A stretch of DNA of 64,000 nucleotides from Muribaculum intestinale (GTDB lineage: Bacteria; Bacteroidota; Bacteroidia; Bacteroidales; Muribaculaceae): NCBI RefSeq assembly GCF_002201515.1, contig NZ_CP021421.1, forward strand, positions 3,100,001-3,164,000. The letters are read 5' to 3'. The notes beneath the pieces are model-generated. The model was not told where the DNA came from, searched no databases, and worked only from the letters and a program-made list of their open reading frames with translations. This document shows positions 53,137-62,936 of this stretch, in pieces. Made by a program: the position numbers and the translations under genes. The first letter of the stretch is position 1; each line of letters begins with the position of its first letter.

Positions 53137-54573
53137 ATGATGAAAAACTTTCTATTGTTCCCGACAGTAGGGATAATGATTGCCGGCAGTGTCATAGGAT
53201 GCAAGCCCGAAACAAACGAAGTACCTACATGCGACGGGGCTATTCTTCATGCGTGGTCATGGTCATTCGACACTATTGCCGCAAATATGAAAGCCATTGC
53301 AGACGCCGGATTTGACTATGTACAGACCTCCCCGGCCAACACATGTTTCATCGGCGAGCAGGGCGGCATGGCTCTATTCAGTGAAGAAGGCGATTCTGTG
53401 AAAGGCAAATGGTATTATTATTACCAGCCAATCGACTGGAAAATCGGCAATCATCTTCTTGGCACACGTCAGCAGTTTAAAAACATGTGTGACAGCGCAG
53501 CCAAGTATGGTGTAAAAGTGATTGTCGATGTTCTTCCCAATCATACAGCAGTAGACCACAGTGCGGTTACAGCCGATCTTGACAGTGCAGCGGGAGGCCA
53601 TGACAAACTTTTCCATGCCAACGGATTCAACAATATCCATCAGTGGAACGACAGATACGAATGTACCACAGGAATGATGGGAGGACTACCCGATGTCAAT
53701 ACTGAAAATCCCGGGTTCCAACATTACTACCTGCAGTATGTCAACGATCTTCTCGCCTGTGGTGCCAGAGGTTTCCGATACGATACCGCCAAACATATCG
53801 GACTACCCGATGACCCGCGCGATTCATTGTCTGAACGCAATAACTTCTGGGACATTGCCACCGGACGTGAAAGTGTGCAGGGACTTTCTCTCGCAATGCC
53901 TGCCGACAGCTTGTTTATATACGGAGAAGTGCTTCAGGACAAAAATGTACGTGAAGCCGATTATGCCGAGTATATGGGCGTAACTGCAAGCAACTACGGC
54001 CATGCCCTCCGACATGTACTCTCCGAGGGAAACTACTTTGCCGATTCACTTGCACAATGGATGAATCCCGCGCCACCGGCCCGACTTGTGACATGGGTTG
54101 AGTCGCATGACACATATGCAAACGAACATGAATCAGCAGATCTTGAGGATGACCAGATTCGCCAGGGATATGTATTTCTTGTGGCGCGACAATATGGCAC
54201 CCCGCTTTTCTTCAGCCGTCCGATGGGTTCTACCCGCCAGAATTATTGGGGCAATAACCGCATCGGGGCCCGTGGCAACGATGAGTTTTTTAATCCGGAA
54301 GTTGTTGCCGCCAACCACTTCCGCCATGCAATGCATGGTCAGTCAGAACAGATATCAGCCACTGACAATGGTGCTGTAATTGCTGTCGAACGTGGGAATA
54401 AAGGCATTATACTGATAAATATTTCGGACGAACCACAGCAGGTGAATCTTCCCACATCTCTTGCCAAAGGGACATACACCGACAATGTACATGGCTTAGG
54501 CTTCAACGTGAGCGATGGACTTATTTCCGGAACTATCCTTTCAATGTCATCATGTATTATCTATGGCAATTGA
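53137..54573 (+). CDS. GH13 alpha-amylase-type lipoprotein
   Basis: 478 residues with a lipobox VIGC (Cys about 22). GH13 (beta/alpha)8 barrel: region I VIVDVLPNHTAVD, region II GFRYDTAKHI (nucleophile Asp), region III FIYGEVLQD (acid-base Glu), region IV WVESHDTYAN (third Asp), then a C-terminal beta-domain. The catalytic triad is complete. It would hydrolyse alpha-1,4-glucans at the cell envelope; exact product is unknown. It stands alone, with a clear T-run terminator after it and no sus-type neighbours. Confidence 0.92.
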   Translation: MMKNFLLFPTVGIMIAGSVIGCKPETNEVPTCDGAILHAWSWSFDTIAANMKAIADAGFDYVQTSPANTCFIGEQGGMALFSEEGDSVKGKWYYYYQPIDWKIGNHLLGTRQQFKNMCDSAAKYGVKVIVDVLPNHTAVDHSAVTADLDSAAGGHDKLFHANGFNNIHQWNDRYECTTGMMGGLPDVNTENPGFQHYYLQYVNDLLACGARGFRYDTAKHIGLPDDPRDSLSERNNFWDIATGRESVQGLSLAMPADSLFIYGEVLQDKNVREADYAEYMGVTASNYGHALRHVLSEGNYFADSLAQWMNPAPPARLVTWVESHDTYANEHESADLEDDQIRQGYVFLVARQYGTPLFFSRPMGSTRQNYWGNNRIGARGNDEFFNPEVVAANHFRHAMHGQSEQISATDNGAVIAVERGNKGIILINISDEPQQVNLPTSLAKGTYTDNVHGLGFNVSDGLISGTILSMSSCIIYGN

Positions 54574-54657
54574 AAGCAATACACTATGATTTCAATCGCA
54601 TAACTTCAAAATTATCACACCTCGTTTGAGCCGGAAATCATAGCAAAATGATAGCAT

Positions 54658-54692
54658 GCAGTCCTATCTGAGTATAGATAGGACTGCTTTTT
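54658..54692 (+). terminator. Intrinsic terminator of the amylase gene
   Basis: A perfect 12-bp stem (54658-54669 with 54676-54687, GCAGTCCTATCT), 6-nt loop, then T5. Confidence 0.9.
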
Positions 54693-54877
54693 GTATCATA
54701 AGGTCAGAGCAGATTGCATTTTAACTTTTTTTTACGTATTTAATGATTTTCACTTTATGCCTATCTATATTAACTTTTCACAATTATACACCACATTCAT
54801 TATCAAATTTAAGCAATAGTACCCACTATTACCCTACATATTGCCAAAATATGTTGTTAAACATATAGCAGGGGCCA

Positions 54878-54907
54878 TTGATAGTACAAAACAATTTATT
54901 ACCTTTG
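54878..54907 (+). promoter_or_regulatory. Promoter of the candidate small RNA
   Basis: TTG at 54878-54880, a 19-bp spacer, TACCTTTG at 54900-54907, matching the Bacteroidales pattern; no protein gene starts within 250 bp. Confidence 0.6.
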
Positions 54908-54911
54908 CAAT

Positions 54912-55104
54912 GCAAGAGGGAAATAAACCTCCCGATTGAACAAATCTTCTTAGCTAACTAAGAAATCTGACATCCACGAAACAACACCAACAAAAAGGTA
55001 AACAGAATACTTTTTCATACGTAACTTTCCAATAAAGACAGAATAGATATTCAACAAGCAACAAGCGAGAAATAAGGGTGCCGTGAGGTAGTCTTATTTT
55101 TTTT
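54912..55104 (+). ncRNA. Candidate intergenic small RNA, about 190 nt
   Basis: Bounded by the promoter at 54878-54907 and an intrinsic terminator ending at 55104. It contains a perfect 7-bp hairpin (54947-54953 with 54958-54964) and a 5' GAGG/CCTC pairing. No ORF longer than a few codons begins in it, apart from a 9-codon frame at its very 5' end that is probably chance. A following separate promoter (55125-55156) argues that it is not the leader of the next gene. Size would suit a 6S-type RNA, but I do not recognise the family. Confidence 0.45.
55070..55104 (+). terminator. Intrinsic terminator of the candidate small RNA
   Basis: A 7-bp outer stem (AAATAAG 55070-55076 with CTTATTT 55093-55099), an inner 4-bp stem (79-82 with 87-90) closing a GTGA loop of the GNRA type, and T8 (55097-55104). 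Confidence 0.7.
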
Positions 55105-55124
55105 GTATCTACGACATCAAACAC

Positions 55125-55156
55125 TTGTAGATATTGGGTCATTACAATTATCTTTG
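55125..55156 (+). promoter_or_regulatory. Promoter of the broken hydrolase gene
   Basis: TTG at 55125-55127, 21-bp spacer, TATCTTTG at 55149-55156, about 16 nt of leader before the ATG at 55178. Confidence 0.55.
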
Positions 55157-55177
55157 CAAAAGCAAAAGTTATCATAG

Positions 55178-56586
55178 ATGAAACGATTATTTATACTATT
55201 GGCGACAGCTGTCGCGTCATTTGCAAATATTGTATTATCTGCAGAATGGCATGGAGCCAAAAGTGTGTGGCACGGAGCCGACAGATATGATTTCACAATT
55301 GCCGGCCGTAGCGCAATAATGATAGTTCCCGACAATCCGCTCCCCGGAAATCCGTGGATATGGCGACCGGCCTTTTTCGATGCCTTTCCGTCGATTGATA
55401 TCGCTATGCTGGAGCAAGGATATCATATCGCTTATATAATGTGACAGATGAATGGGCGCGTCCGTCATCGCTCCGCGCAGGAAAGGAGTTCTTTGACTAC
55501 GCCATAGAGCATGGCCTCATGGACAAGGTTGTGATGGAGGGACTGGGCCGCGGGGGATATTATTCATTACGTTTCGCACAGACATATCCCAAACACATAG
55601 GAGCCTTACTGCTTGACAATCCACTTGTTGATATCAATGAACTGCGGCGCAACGTCGATTGGTGGAACGATGTGACTACCAAGTGGAGTCAGGACTCTTT
55701 GCCGCCCCCAGGGTCAGCAGAAAATGCCGCATGTAATATTTCGATACTTGTTGACAACAAAATCCCGGTGTTGCTGCTGTCAGGAGGTGCCGATACAATA
55801 GTTCCATACGAGCGTAACGGAAAAATAATCAAGGATACATACCGGCGATGGGATATGCCGTTAAAATCAGTCGTCAGGTCACATTCCGGCCATCATCCAC
55901 TTGGCATCGGCAATCCATATCCGATAGCTGAATTTATATACAAATGTCTGTATGGCCAACATAACCTGCGCCCAATCCGGGTAGCATGTATCGGAGACAG
56001 CATGACCGAAGGCGTTGGCACCGATGACTTCTCCACTCAGAGCTATCCGGCACAACTTCAGACACTCCCGGGCCGGGAATATGTGGTCGGTAATTTCGGA
56101 GTCAGCTGTGCGACAATGCTTCGGAATGGCACGGATGCAGGACGTCCGTTCGGCTATATAATACACACTGCCATGCGCAATGTAATCGACTTCAATCCCG
56201 ACATAGTAATAATCGCCCTCGAAGTCAATGACTGCAAATCGTACAATTGGGAAAATTTCAACAGTGAATTTACGGCAGACTATCAATCTCTCGTAGATAC
56301 ACTCAGCATGCTACCGGCTCTCCCTGAAATATATCTTGTAATCGAACCATATATGCAGGAAACACCTCAGACACTTTCATGGGGATTTGAAAACAAAGGA
56401 TACTACGAACAAATGTGTGAAAGAATCAATACTACCGCTATTGACAACCATATGAGCGTAATATCTCTGACTGATGTATTCAAAGGGGAGGAAGCCCACG
56501 TATACGCACCCAACGACCATCCTAATCCACGTGGGACTATGCTTATGGCGCGCGCTATAAAAGCACACCTCCTGAAGCGGCCCTAA
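55178..56586 (+). pseudogene. Two-domain alpha/beta-hydrolase + SGNH hydrolase gene with a frameshift
   Basis: The first frame (55178-55444, 88 codons) has a signal peptide (1-21) and the start of an alpha/beta-hydrolase (FTIAGRSAIMIVPDNPLPGNPW, ending GYHIAYIM). The second (55441-56586) continues with TDEWARPSSLRAGKEFFDYAIEHGL and EGLGRGGYYSL, then an SGNH esterase: VACIGDSMTEGVG (Ser), IIALEVNDCKS, NDHPNPRG (Asp/His). Adding one A at about 55438 would join them as HIAYINVTDEW, the expected family text. So the gene lost one base, or the assembly has a one-base error. If intact it would be a secreted esterase for acyl or acetyl groups on polysaccharides. The two halves show no internal decay, so the break is recent or artefactual. 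Confidence 0.8.
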
Positions 56587-57410
56587 AAAGCGCCATAGCG
56601 CTTCAGCAGGTTGTCGTAATCCGGAGTGCCCTTATATGATTTTATCCACGAATCAAGAGAATCGGCAAGAGCGGAGTAACGGTGTGCAGAAATCCACGAC
56701 TGGAACTGGTTGAACGAGACTTCGGTAACCACATCAAGCTGAGGGTAATCTCCGGCAATCTCCTGAGCTACCCTGCGACTGATTACCGCCCCCTGTATTT
56801 CACCAAGAGCTGTCATTATAGCAAGTTGTTCCGGGCCGTAATCACTTTCTGACTTAACATATATGGTATCACCGATTTCCCGGCCAAGACTTTTTATACG
56901 ACTCTCTACCGAAGAGCCGGCGGCAATCCATATTGTATCGCCTCCGAGATCAAGGGGGTTACGCACAGCTCCATGCCCTTTTACAGAATCGCGCAACTGT
57001 ACGAGGACCTGACGATCCACCACCACCGGTTCCAAAAAACGGTAACGTTGGCGAAATTCAGCTGTCATAGGAAGATCGGCTACCAAAAGGTCTACGATAC
57101 TGTCATGAATAAGCGGCAGACTCTTCTCAAACGATGTGACAGGATGAAACTTTACCACAAGTCCATGACGCGAGGCAATATCGCGCAACATATCGTAGTG
57201 CAAGCCACCAAGAGTATCGCCATATGTGTAGCAGACAAGCGGCGTATATTCAATAGCGACATCAATCGTATCAGCCCCTGAAGGACGTATTTCCGCGCTA
57301 CTATGATTATTGTCGACAGCACAACGCCGAAGGCCATACATACCAAGCAGTACAAACAGCATCAATGTCGCATAAAGTATTCCGTTCCCTTTCTTAGGCA
57401 TCAGTTCCAT
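56583..57410 (-). CDS. Periplasmic solute-binding protein (SBP family 3-like)
   Basis: 275 residues with an N-terminal membrane anchor or uncleaved signal (about 9-29). The rest matches bacterial extracellular solute-binding family 3: DTIDVAIEYTPLVCY, GLHYDMLRDIASRHGLVVKF, DLLVADLPMTAEFRQRY, VVVDRQVLVQLRD, and IQGAVISRRVAQEIAGDY. No ABC permease or ATPase is adjacent. The C-terminal SLDSWIKSYKGTPDYDNLLKRYG is typical of MltF-like binding domains. It is followed upstream (same strand) by a porin gene and a TPR gene, an arrangement seen in other Bacteroidales; the joint function is unknown. Confidence 0.8.
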   Translation of the reverse strand: MELMPKKGNGILYATLMLFVLLGMYGLRRCAVDNNHSSAEIRPSGADTIDVAIEYTPLVCYTYGDTLGGLHYDMLRDIASRHGLVVKFHPVTSFEKSLPLIHDSIVDLLVADLPMTAEFRQRYRFLEPVVVDRQVLVQLRDSVKGHGAVRNPLDLGGDTIWIAAGSSVESRIKSLGREIGDTIYVKSESDYGPEQLAIMTALGEIQGAVISRRVAQEIAGDYPQLDVVTEVSFNQFQSWISAHRYSALADSLDSWIKSYKGTPDYDNLLKRYGAF

Positions 57411-57465
57411 GACAATACATTTTTATCCAATGGCCTCATAGAGTAACAACAATCCGCACTTGAGA

Positions 57466-59511
57466 TTAGTTGGGGAAGTCGACCGATAATCCCATCTGAA
57501 ATCGGCGTGGATTGATGGGGTAATGAGGAAGCGAGAAGTAGTTGTCGCCCATCATACCCTGGTTTACATGGCTCATCATCACATAGAAACGCACTTTCGA
57601 CAACTTCATGTTGGCAAATGCATTCATAAGCGGATAACCGCCGACGTCTATTGTGCGCTGATTGTAGAATGTCATGGTGGCCGGCTGATAATCGATTGAC
57701 TTATACTTCGTATAATAGTCACAATCAACGCCAAGCTGCACATGAAGCACTCCGGCCACTTTGAAGTTAAGCGACAGATTGGAATATACTGCAAGTTTGG
57801 GCAACGGTATCACAGTTTCGTCCGATGAGGTCTGGAGTGTCACGCGATTCTGCCATACAAGAGGGCCAAACTTAAAATCCTGATGAAGAGACGCACTGAC
57901 TACCTGCACACTCCCTCCGGCCTGAACCGGCAGACAATCAGGTCCGAAATATATAAGATTCTGTACATTCTCTACCCCGGCATTTATATATGTACGCGTG
58001 TGAGGAATGTTGAGAATTCCACCTAACCGCAACGAACGAGTCTTTCCGAAATCATTATCCCAAATGAAATGGTTGGAAACATAATGATTCATCAGATACG
58101 GAGCCGCCACATTGCGGAAACGCCCATAGCCGGTAATGCTCACTGAGTCTCCGAAAAGAGGGAACCGAGTATTGACCCGTCCGTCAATCTCAAGGTCTCC
58201 CACTGCCGGTCCGATCAGTCCGAACCGAGCAGTCGCATCATACGTCAGAATCGATCCGCGCTGTTTGGTCAACTGTCCTCCGACCCATAGGAGATTCTCA
58301 CTATGACTTCCGGGAACCTTGCCTACAGGATAAGGGGATAATCCGTCAGGGAGCGGAACGACACGGTCGATTGTATCCGTTGTCTGCTTGTAGTTGCGTA
58401 TCTGGTGAGTGACAAATGCAGACAGACCAAACTTGGCAAATTTATTGAACTCCTCAATAAGCTGCACACCCAACGTATTTGACAGCGACCAATAGTTCGT
58501 GCGGTCATTTGATTCGTCGGGATAAAGATATGTGTTCTTCCAGAATTCAGTATCGGAAGCCTGTGTGTCGCGGAAAGTATGCCGTCCTTTCTGATAGTCT
58601 AAAGTCCATACAAAACGCGTCACAGGCACATATGTTCTCACCGTTGTAGTATCGTCAACCTCCTCTTCCTTCCAAAACCCGACATTGTATGTATTGTTGA
58701 GATATAGTTGCGCGCCGCTCACACGGTTGAATGCACCTGTAAGATTGGTAGGGATTGCTTTGGGCTGAATAGAAGCCTGTCCGCCCTGAAGCTGTGCGGG
58801 GTCGGTGATATATAAATCATCAGTTATACCACCGTTTTCCATATTAAGCATATTCCAGTGGTTGAAAAATCCCTGAAACTCATACCTGTCACCTATATAC
58901 GATCCGGAAAATCCCCAGTTGAGATGTTTTGTCGCCTGATAGTCGTAGCAACCCTTTGAGTATAGGTAATCAATCATGGCTCCAACCTGTCCGTGAGCAT
59001 CCACATTGCCTGAGAATATCCCATGCAAACGGTCCTGTGCGTTCTCCTTTCCTCCCGCATTATTATATGACAGAAGAGTCATCGGAATGCGCGTATTATA
59101 GAATTTCATACCTGCCAGCGACGGTTTCCAGTATCTTAGAGCATCGGTAAAGAAAAAATCGCTCATGGGCTCGCGCTCGAAGTAGAGCAACGTGCGGCCC
59201 GGAGCGCCGAAGTTGCCGGTTGTCCCATACGCATCAGTCACTAATGACGGAACAAATCGCTGCGCATAATTAACATAGAGAGTATCAATAGTGGAAGGCT
59301 CTCTCAATCCGAGAGGAGGGAGGATTTTCCAGGCATAAGGTTCGGCCGTGACTTCCTCAGCCGGAGTTGTCTCCTGCTCCGGAAGAACATCTCCCGATGG
59401 AGCGTGTGTCGGTATATGCGCCGGTGCGTCGGGTCTGAGTGGAGTCTGGGCATAGACTCCGCTACCCGTGGCCAGTGTCATAAAGAATAATATTGATGTT
59501 TTTATATTCAT
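57466..59511 (-). CDS. Putative outer-membrane porin
   Basis: 681 residues with signal peptide (1-21, ending VYAQ). Pro/Glu/Thr-rich linker about 22-60, then alternating amphipathic strands to a terminal aromatic (FQMGLSVDFPN). Phrases like TLLYFEREPMSDFFFTDA and NFLANMKLSKVRFYVMMSHVNQGM-like segments fit the Bacteroidetes putative porin family (Porin_10-like). It would form a large beta-barrel for small-molecule passage. Its start overlaps the TPR gene by ATGA and the solute-binding gene follows at 55 bp, making a three-gene unit. Confidence 0.82.
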   Translation of the reverse strand: MNIKTSILFFMTLATGSGVYAQTPLRPDAPAHIPTHAPSGDVLPEQETTPAEEVTAEPYAWKILPPLGLREPSTIDTLYVNYAQRFVPSLVTDAYGTTGNFGAPGRTLLYFEREPMSDFFFTDALRYWKPSLAGMKFYNTRIPMTLLSYNNAGGKENAQDRLHGIFSGNVDAHGQVGAMIDYLYSKGCYDYQATKHLNWGFSGSYIGDRYEFQGFFNHWNMLNMENGGITDDLYITDPAQLQGGQASIQPKAIPTNLTGAFNRVSGAQLYLNNTYNVGFWKEEEVDDTTTVRTYVPVTRFVWTLDYQKGRHTFRDTQASDTEFWKNTYLYPDESNDRTNYWSLSNTLGVQLIEEFNKFAKFGLSAFVTHQIRNYKQTTDTIDRVVPLPDGLSPYPVGKVPGSHSENLLWVGGQLTKQRGSILTYDATARFGLIGPAVGDLEIDGRVNTRFPLFGDSVSITGYGRFRNVAAPYLMNHYVSNHFIWDNDFGKTRSLRLGGILNIPHTRTYINAGVENVQNLIYFGPDCLPVQAGGSVQVVSASLHQDFKFGPLVWQNRVTLQTSSDETVIPLPKLAVYSNLSLNFKVAGVLHVQLGVDCDYYTKYKSIDYQPATMTFYNQRTIDVGGYPLMNAFANMKLSKVRFYVMMSHVNQGMMGDNYFSLPHYPINPRRFQMGLSVDFPN

Positions 59512-60983
59512 TCAGGCACAGTGTCATTGCCGGATGTTTTGCCATCCACGGCAGAAGTGATAAATGGATCAATGGAATCGATGTCGACATGTTCGTCACC
59601 AAGAAGGACATCCTGCATCGAACGTATGATACTCTGAGCACCGATAAGCTGCATTCTCTGTTCAAGAGAATCCACAATATTCACATTAACCGAAAGGAGA
59701 TAGCCAGCCATGTTCTGAGCCACGCCCTGCTGTCCGGCGCGTAAAAGCGCAAGTATCAGCAACAGATATGTCATGAAAGATATATTGGTGCTCTGTGGAT
59801 CATCAATTTTAAGCAGATATTCCCGATAAAGCTGAGCAATCTCCCCTACTCTTTTCTGTCGGTAAAGCGACTCAACCAGAATATTCCAGTCATCCGACAT
59901 CCCCTTTACATACAACCATGTGAGAAGAATGTCGGCAGCAGACTGCCATTGGCCTCTTTCATAAAATCCACGGGCCCATGCAGTCCATTCGTCACTGTTC
60001 ATTCCTGAGTTTGGCAGATATTGCCGCAGTACACGCAGATTGCGCAAAGAGTCGCCGAGTTTAAGTATATGTTCTACGGCTTCTCGCTCTGCCGGATGTT
60101 CGGCAAGATACTTTTCAAGCAGACTTGCCGACTCTTCCTCACTCCCGTCTATTGCAAGCATAGCAGCAAGAGTAAAGAGTGAAGGAGTGTACTCATTGTC
60201 CCGGGCCACAACCTCACGCATCATCCTGTAGGCTTCCTGTGTATCCTTCTTCATGTCGAAGAGAATCTGAGCTTTCGTGGTGAGTATGGAAGCGGAATCC
60301 GGATTAAGAGCCACAGCATATTCGATAGACCCGAGAGCATTCTCATAATCATCGACATTAAGATATTCCTGTGAGAGCATGTGCCAGTATGTAGAGTTGA
60401 ACGGCTCCATTCCGGTAAGCTCATCGAGCAGTTTGATGGCAAAGTGATAGTCTCCCTGTTCTTCCACCTCCTGGGCGAGCTCATACAAGAATGTATCCTT
60501 ATACATACAGCGTTGCTGTATAAGATTTTTGTGTTCCTTAAGCCAGTCGAGCAGCCCAAGTTCGGAGAATGTTGTCACGAGCTGTATTATAGTTTCGTCA
60601 TCATAGTCGCCATAACGATTGAGGATATCCGACATGGCGTCAGCCGCATCCTGACCTACAGGACGTTTCACTCGCAACACAAGCAAATCCCACAGAGTGC
60701 CTGTATTCCTGTGGCTTTCGGCAATGGATATCGCAGAGTCGCTCATCGACAGATTTTCAAGCAGGAAATAAGCCCGCCGCTGCATCAGTTCGTCACTGTC
60801 AGGGAAATATCTTACAGCTGCAAAAATGACCTGCAACTGCACGGCCTCGTCATAACTATCGTTGGCGTAGTCATAAATATCCACAAGGTCGTTTTCATCG
60901 AAGTTTGACGGAATCTCGCCCGACGAAGCCAACTCGCGAAACTTCCTGTAGAGATTTTCTCTGCGTTTCTGCTCCTGATCCAT
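59508..60983 (-). CDS. TPR-repeat protein
   Basis: 491 residues from the ATG at 60983 (MDQEQKRRENLY); the 12 codons before it belong to the long frame only and overlap a hairpin. All-helical, with repeated TPR pairs from about 55 to 400, for example YDEAVQLQVIFAAVRYFPDSDEL, FNSTYWHMLSQEYLNVDDYENALGSIEYAVALNPDSA. No signal peptide, so cytosolic. TPR proteins bind other proteins; here a role with the coupled porin is inferred. Acidic overall. Confidence 0.85.
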   Translation of the reverse strand: MDQEQKRRENLYRKFRELASSGEIPSNFDENDLVDIYDYANDSYDEAVQLQVIFAAVRYFPDSDELMQRRAYFLLENLSMSDSAISIAESHRNTGTLWDLLVLRVKRPVGQDAADAMSDILNRYGDYDDETIIQLVTTFSELGLLDWLKEHKNLIQQRCMYKDTFLYELAQEVEEQGDYHFAIKLLDELTGMEPFNSTYWHMLSQEYLNVDDYENALGSIEYAVALNPDSASILTTKAQILFDMKKDTQEAYRMMREVVARDNEYTPSLFTLAAMLAIDGSEEESASLLEKYLAEHPAEREAVEHILKLGDSLRNLRVLRQYLPNSGMNSDEWTAWARGFYERGQWQSAADILLTWLYVKGMSDDWNILVESLYRQKRVGEIAQLYREYLLKIDDPQSTNISFMTYLLLILALLRAGQQGVAQNMAGYLLSVNVNIVDSLEQRMQLIGAQSIIRSMQDVLLGDEHVDIDSIDPFITSAVDGKTSGNDTVPE

Positions 60984-61006
60984 GAAACAAGGGGATAAAT
61001 GGTTAT

Positions 61007-61047
61007 CGTGACAGCACACACAAAGCTATACAGGGTGTGCTGTCACG
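61007..61047 (-). terminator. Terminator after glnS
   Basis: A perfect 13-bp stem (61007-61019 with 61035-61047, CGTGACAGCACAC), 15-nt loop, 40 nt past the glnS stop and before the TPR start. Confidence 0.6.
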
Positions 61048-61087
61048 TTATAGAGTATATACCGTATAAACGGAATCGGGGATACAA

Positions 61088-62797
61088 TTATTTCTTCTGA
61101 ATCTTCTCCCAGGTGTCCTTGAGCTGTATGGTACGGTTAAATACCGGATGAGCAGCAGTAGCGTCGGAATCAAGTGTGAAGTAACCAATACGCTGGAACT
61201 GATAATGACCACCAACCTTTGCATTCTCGGCGAGGAACGGCTCTATCTTTATTCCATCGACAACTTTCAGCGAATCGGGATTGAGCATCTCACGGAAGTC
61301 GCGGTCCTTTTCCTCGGCCGGATTTTCCACAGAGAAAAGTCGGTCATAGAGACGAGCCTCGGCATCTATGGCATGTGCGGCCGACACCCAATGAAGTGTA
61401 CCCTTAACCTTACGCATGCTACCGGGAAGGCCACTTCGGGTATCGGGATCATATGTACAGTGAATTTCGGTAATATTGCCTTCGGCATCCTTTACCACAT
61501 CTTCACACTTTATTATATAAGCGCCCTTCAGACGCACCTCGCCACCGGGAGCCAAACGGAAGAACTTCTTGGGAGGGTTCTCCATAAAGTCGTCGCGTTC
61601 TATATATATCTCTCGTGAGAAAGGCATCTTGTGTGTGCCTGCGGTGCTGTCCTCCGGATTGTTTTCCATCTCTACAGTTTCAGTCTGACCTTCGGGATAG
61701 TTGGTTATGATGACTTTCACGGGATTCATCACAGCCATCACTCGTGTAGCAACACGGTTGAGGTCATCGCGCACCGCATGCTCAAGCAAGGATATGCTGT
61801 TGAGCGCCTCAACCTTTGTATATCCTATAAGATTTACAAAATTACGAATTGACTGGGGGGTATAGCCACGACGTCGCATAGCCGATATAGTCGGCATACG
61901 GGGATCATCCCATCCGGCCACAAGGCCTTCTTTTACAAGTTGGAGCAACTTGCGCTTGCTCATTACCGTGTATGTAAGATTGAGTCGATTGAATTCAATC
62001 TGACGTGGGCAGTAGCTGTCGTCGGCAAGCTCTTTGACAAAGTACTCATAGAGCGGACGGTGAGGCACAAACTCCAAAGTGCATATCGAGTGGGTCACGC
62101 CCTCGAAATAGTCACTCTGACCGTGGGCGAAGTCATACATGGGATATACATTCCATGTAGTGCCGGTACGGTGATGCGGAGTTTTGATGATACGATACAT
62201 AATCGGATCGCGGAAGTGCATATTGTCCGATGCCATGTCAATCTTGGCTCGCAACACGTAGGTGCCTTCGTCAAATTCACCGGCATTCATGCGATGAAAC
62301 AAATCAAGATTCTCCTCTACCGGACGATCGCGGTAAGGGCTGTTCTCACCGGGCTGAGTAGGAGTGCCTTTCTGTCGGGCGATTTCCTCAGAAGTCTGAT
62401 GATCTACATATGCCTTGCCTTCCTTTATCATTCGTACGGCAAGATCATAAAGCTGAGGGAAATAGTCGCTTGCATAATATTCACGGTCACCCCAGTCGAA
62501 ACCAAGCCAATGGATATCATCGCGAATGGCATCGACATATTCTGTATCCTCTTTCGTAGGATTGGTGTCGTCAAAACGCAGGTTGCATGTGCCGCCGAAT
62601 TTCTCCGCGACACCAAAGTCCATGCATATTGCCTTGGCGTGGCCTATATGTAGATAGCCGTTAGGCTCCGGCGGGAAACGTGTATTAAGGCGTCCTCCAT
62701 TCTTGCCGGCGGCAAGGTCATCGGCTACAAGCTGCTCCACAAAGTTGAGACCGCTTTTGCTCTCCTCGTCATTGATTGTTTCAATAATTTCTGACAT
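61088..62797 (-). CDS. glnS: Glutaminyl-tRNA synthetase
   Basis: 569 residues, class I synthetase charging tRNA-Gln. HIGH-type motif PPEPNGYLHIGHAKAIC, KMSKS-type motif VMSKRKLLQLV, active-site RFDDTNPTKEDTEYVDAI, ARFNTRF-like start, and anticodon-binding beta-barrels in the last 220 residues (including ERDDFMENPPKKFFRLAPGGEVRLKGAY). A direct enzyme implies this organism need not use the Glu-tRNA amidotransferase route. It has its own promoter and a short leader. Confidence 0.97.
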   Translation of the reverse strand: MSEIIETINDEESKSGLNFVEQLVADDLAAGKNGGRLNTRFPPEPNGYLHIGHAKAICMDFGVAEKFGGTCNLRFDDTNPTKEDTEYVDAIRDDIHWLGFDWGDREYYASDYFPQLYDLAVRMIKEGKAYVDHQTSEEIARQKGTPTQPGENSPYRDRPVEENLDLFHRMNAGEFDEGTYVLRAKIDMASDNMHFRDPIMYRIIKTPHHRTGTTWNVYPMYDFAHGQSDYFEGVTHSICTLEFVPHRPLYEYFVKELADDSYCPRQIEFNRLNLTYTVMSKRKLLQLVKEGLVAGWDDPRMPTISAMRRRGYTPQSIRNFVNLIGYTKVEALNSISLLEHAVRDDLNRVATRVMAVMNPVKVIITNYPEGQTETVEMENNPEDSTAGTHKMPFSREIYIERDDFMENPPKKFFRLAPGGEVRLKGAYIIKCEDVVKDAEGNITEIHCTYDPDTRSGLPGSMRKVKGTLHWVSAAHAIDAEARLYDRLFSVENPAEEKDRDFREMLNPDSLKVVDGIKIEPFLAENAKVGGHYQFQRIGYFTLDSDATAAHPVFNRTIQLKDTWEKIQKK

Positions 62798-62818
62798 AGC
62801 AATATATTATATTTTCCC

Positions 62819-62849
62819 ACAAAGGTAACAATATTATATGAATCCGCCA
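62819..62849 (-). promoter_or_regulatory. Promoter of glnS
   Basis: Minus strand TTG at 62849-62847, 20-bp spacer, TACCTTTG at 62826-62819; predicted leader about 17 nt. Confidence 0.6.
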
Positions 62850-62936
62850 ACACTCTTATGTGCGGTCTCAGACGGGAGGTACAATATAGAAATATCTGCA
62901 ACAGAATATCAGTCGTGAATCCGCTGTAGACCACAA

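Larger units (their letters stand above)
54574..55177. other. Gene-poor region with terminator and candidate small RNA
   Basis: 604 bp without a protein gene. It holds the amylase terminator (54658-54692), a complete promoter (54878-54907), a candidate 190-nt RNA with terminator, and the promoter of the broken hydrolase gene. The AT-rich stretch 54700-54870 shows nothing I can name. Confidence 0.6.
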
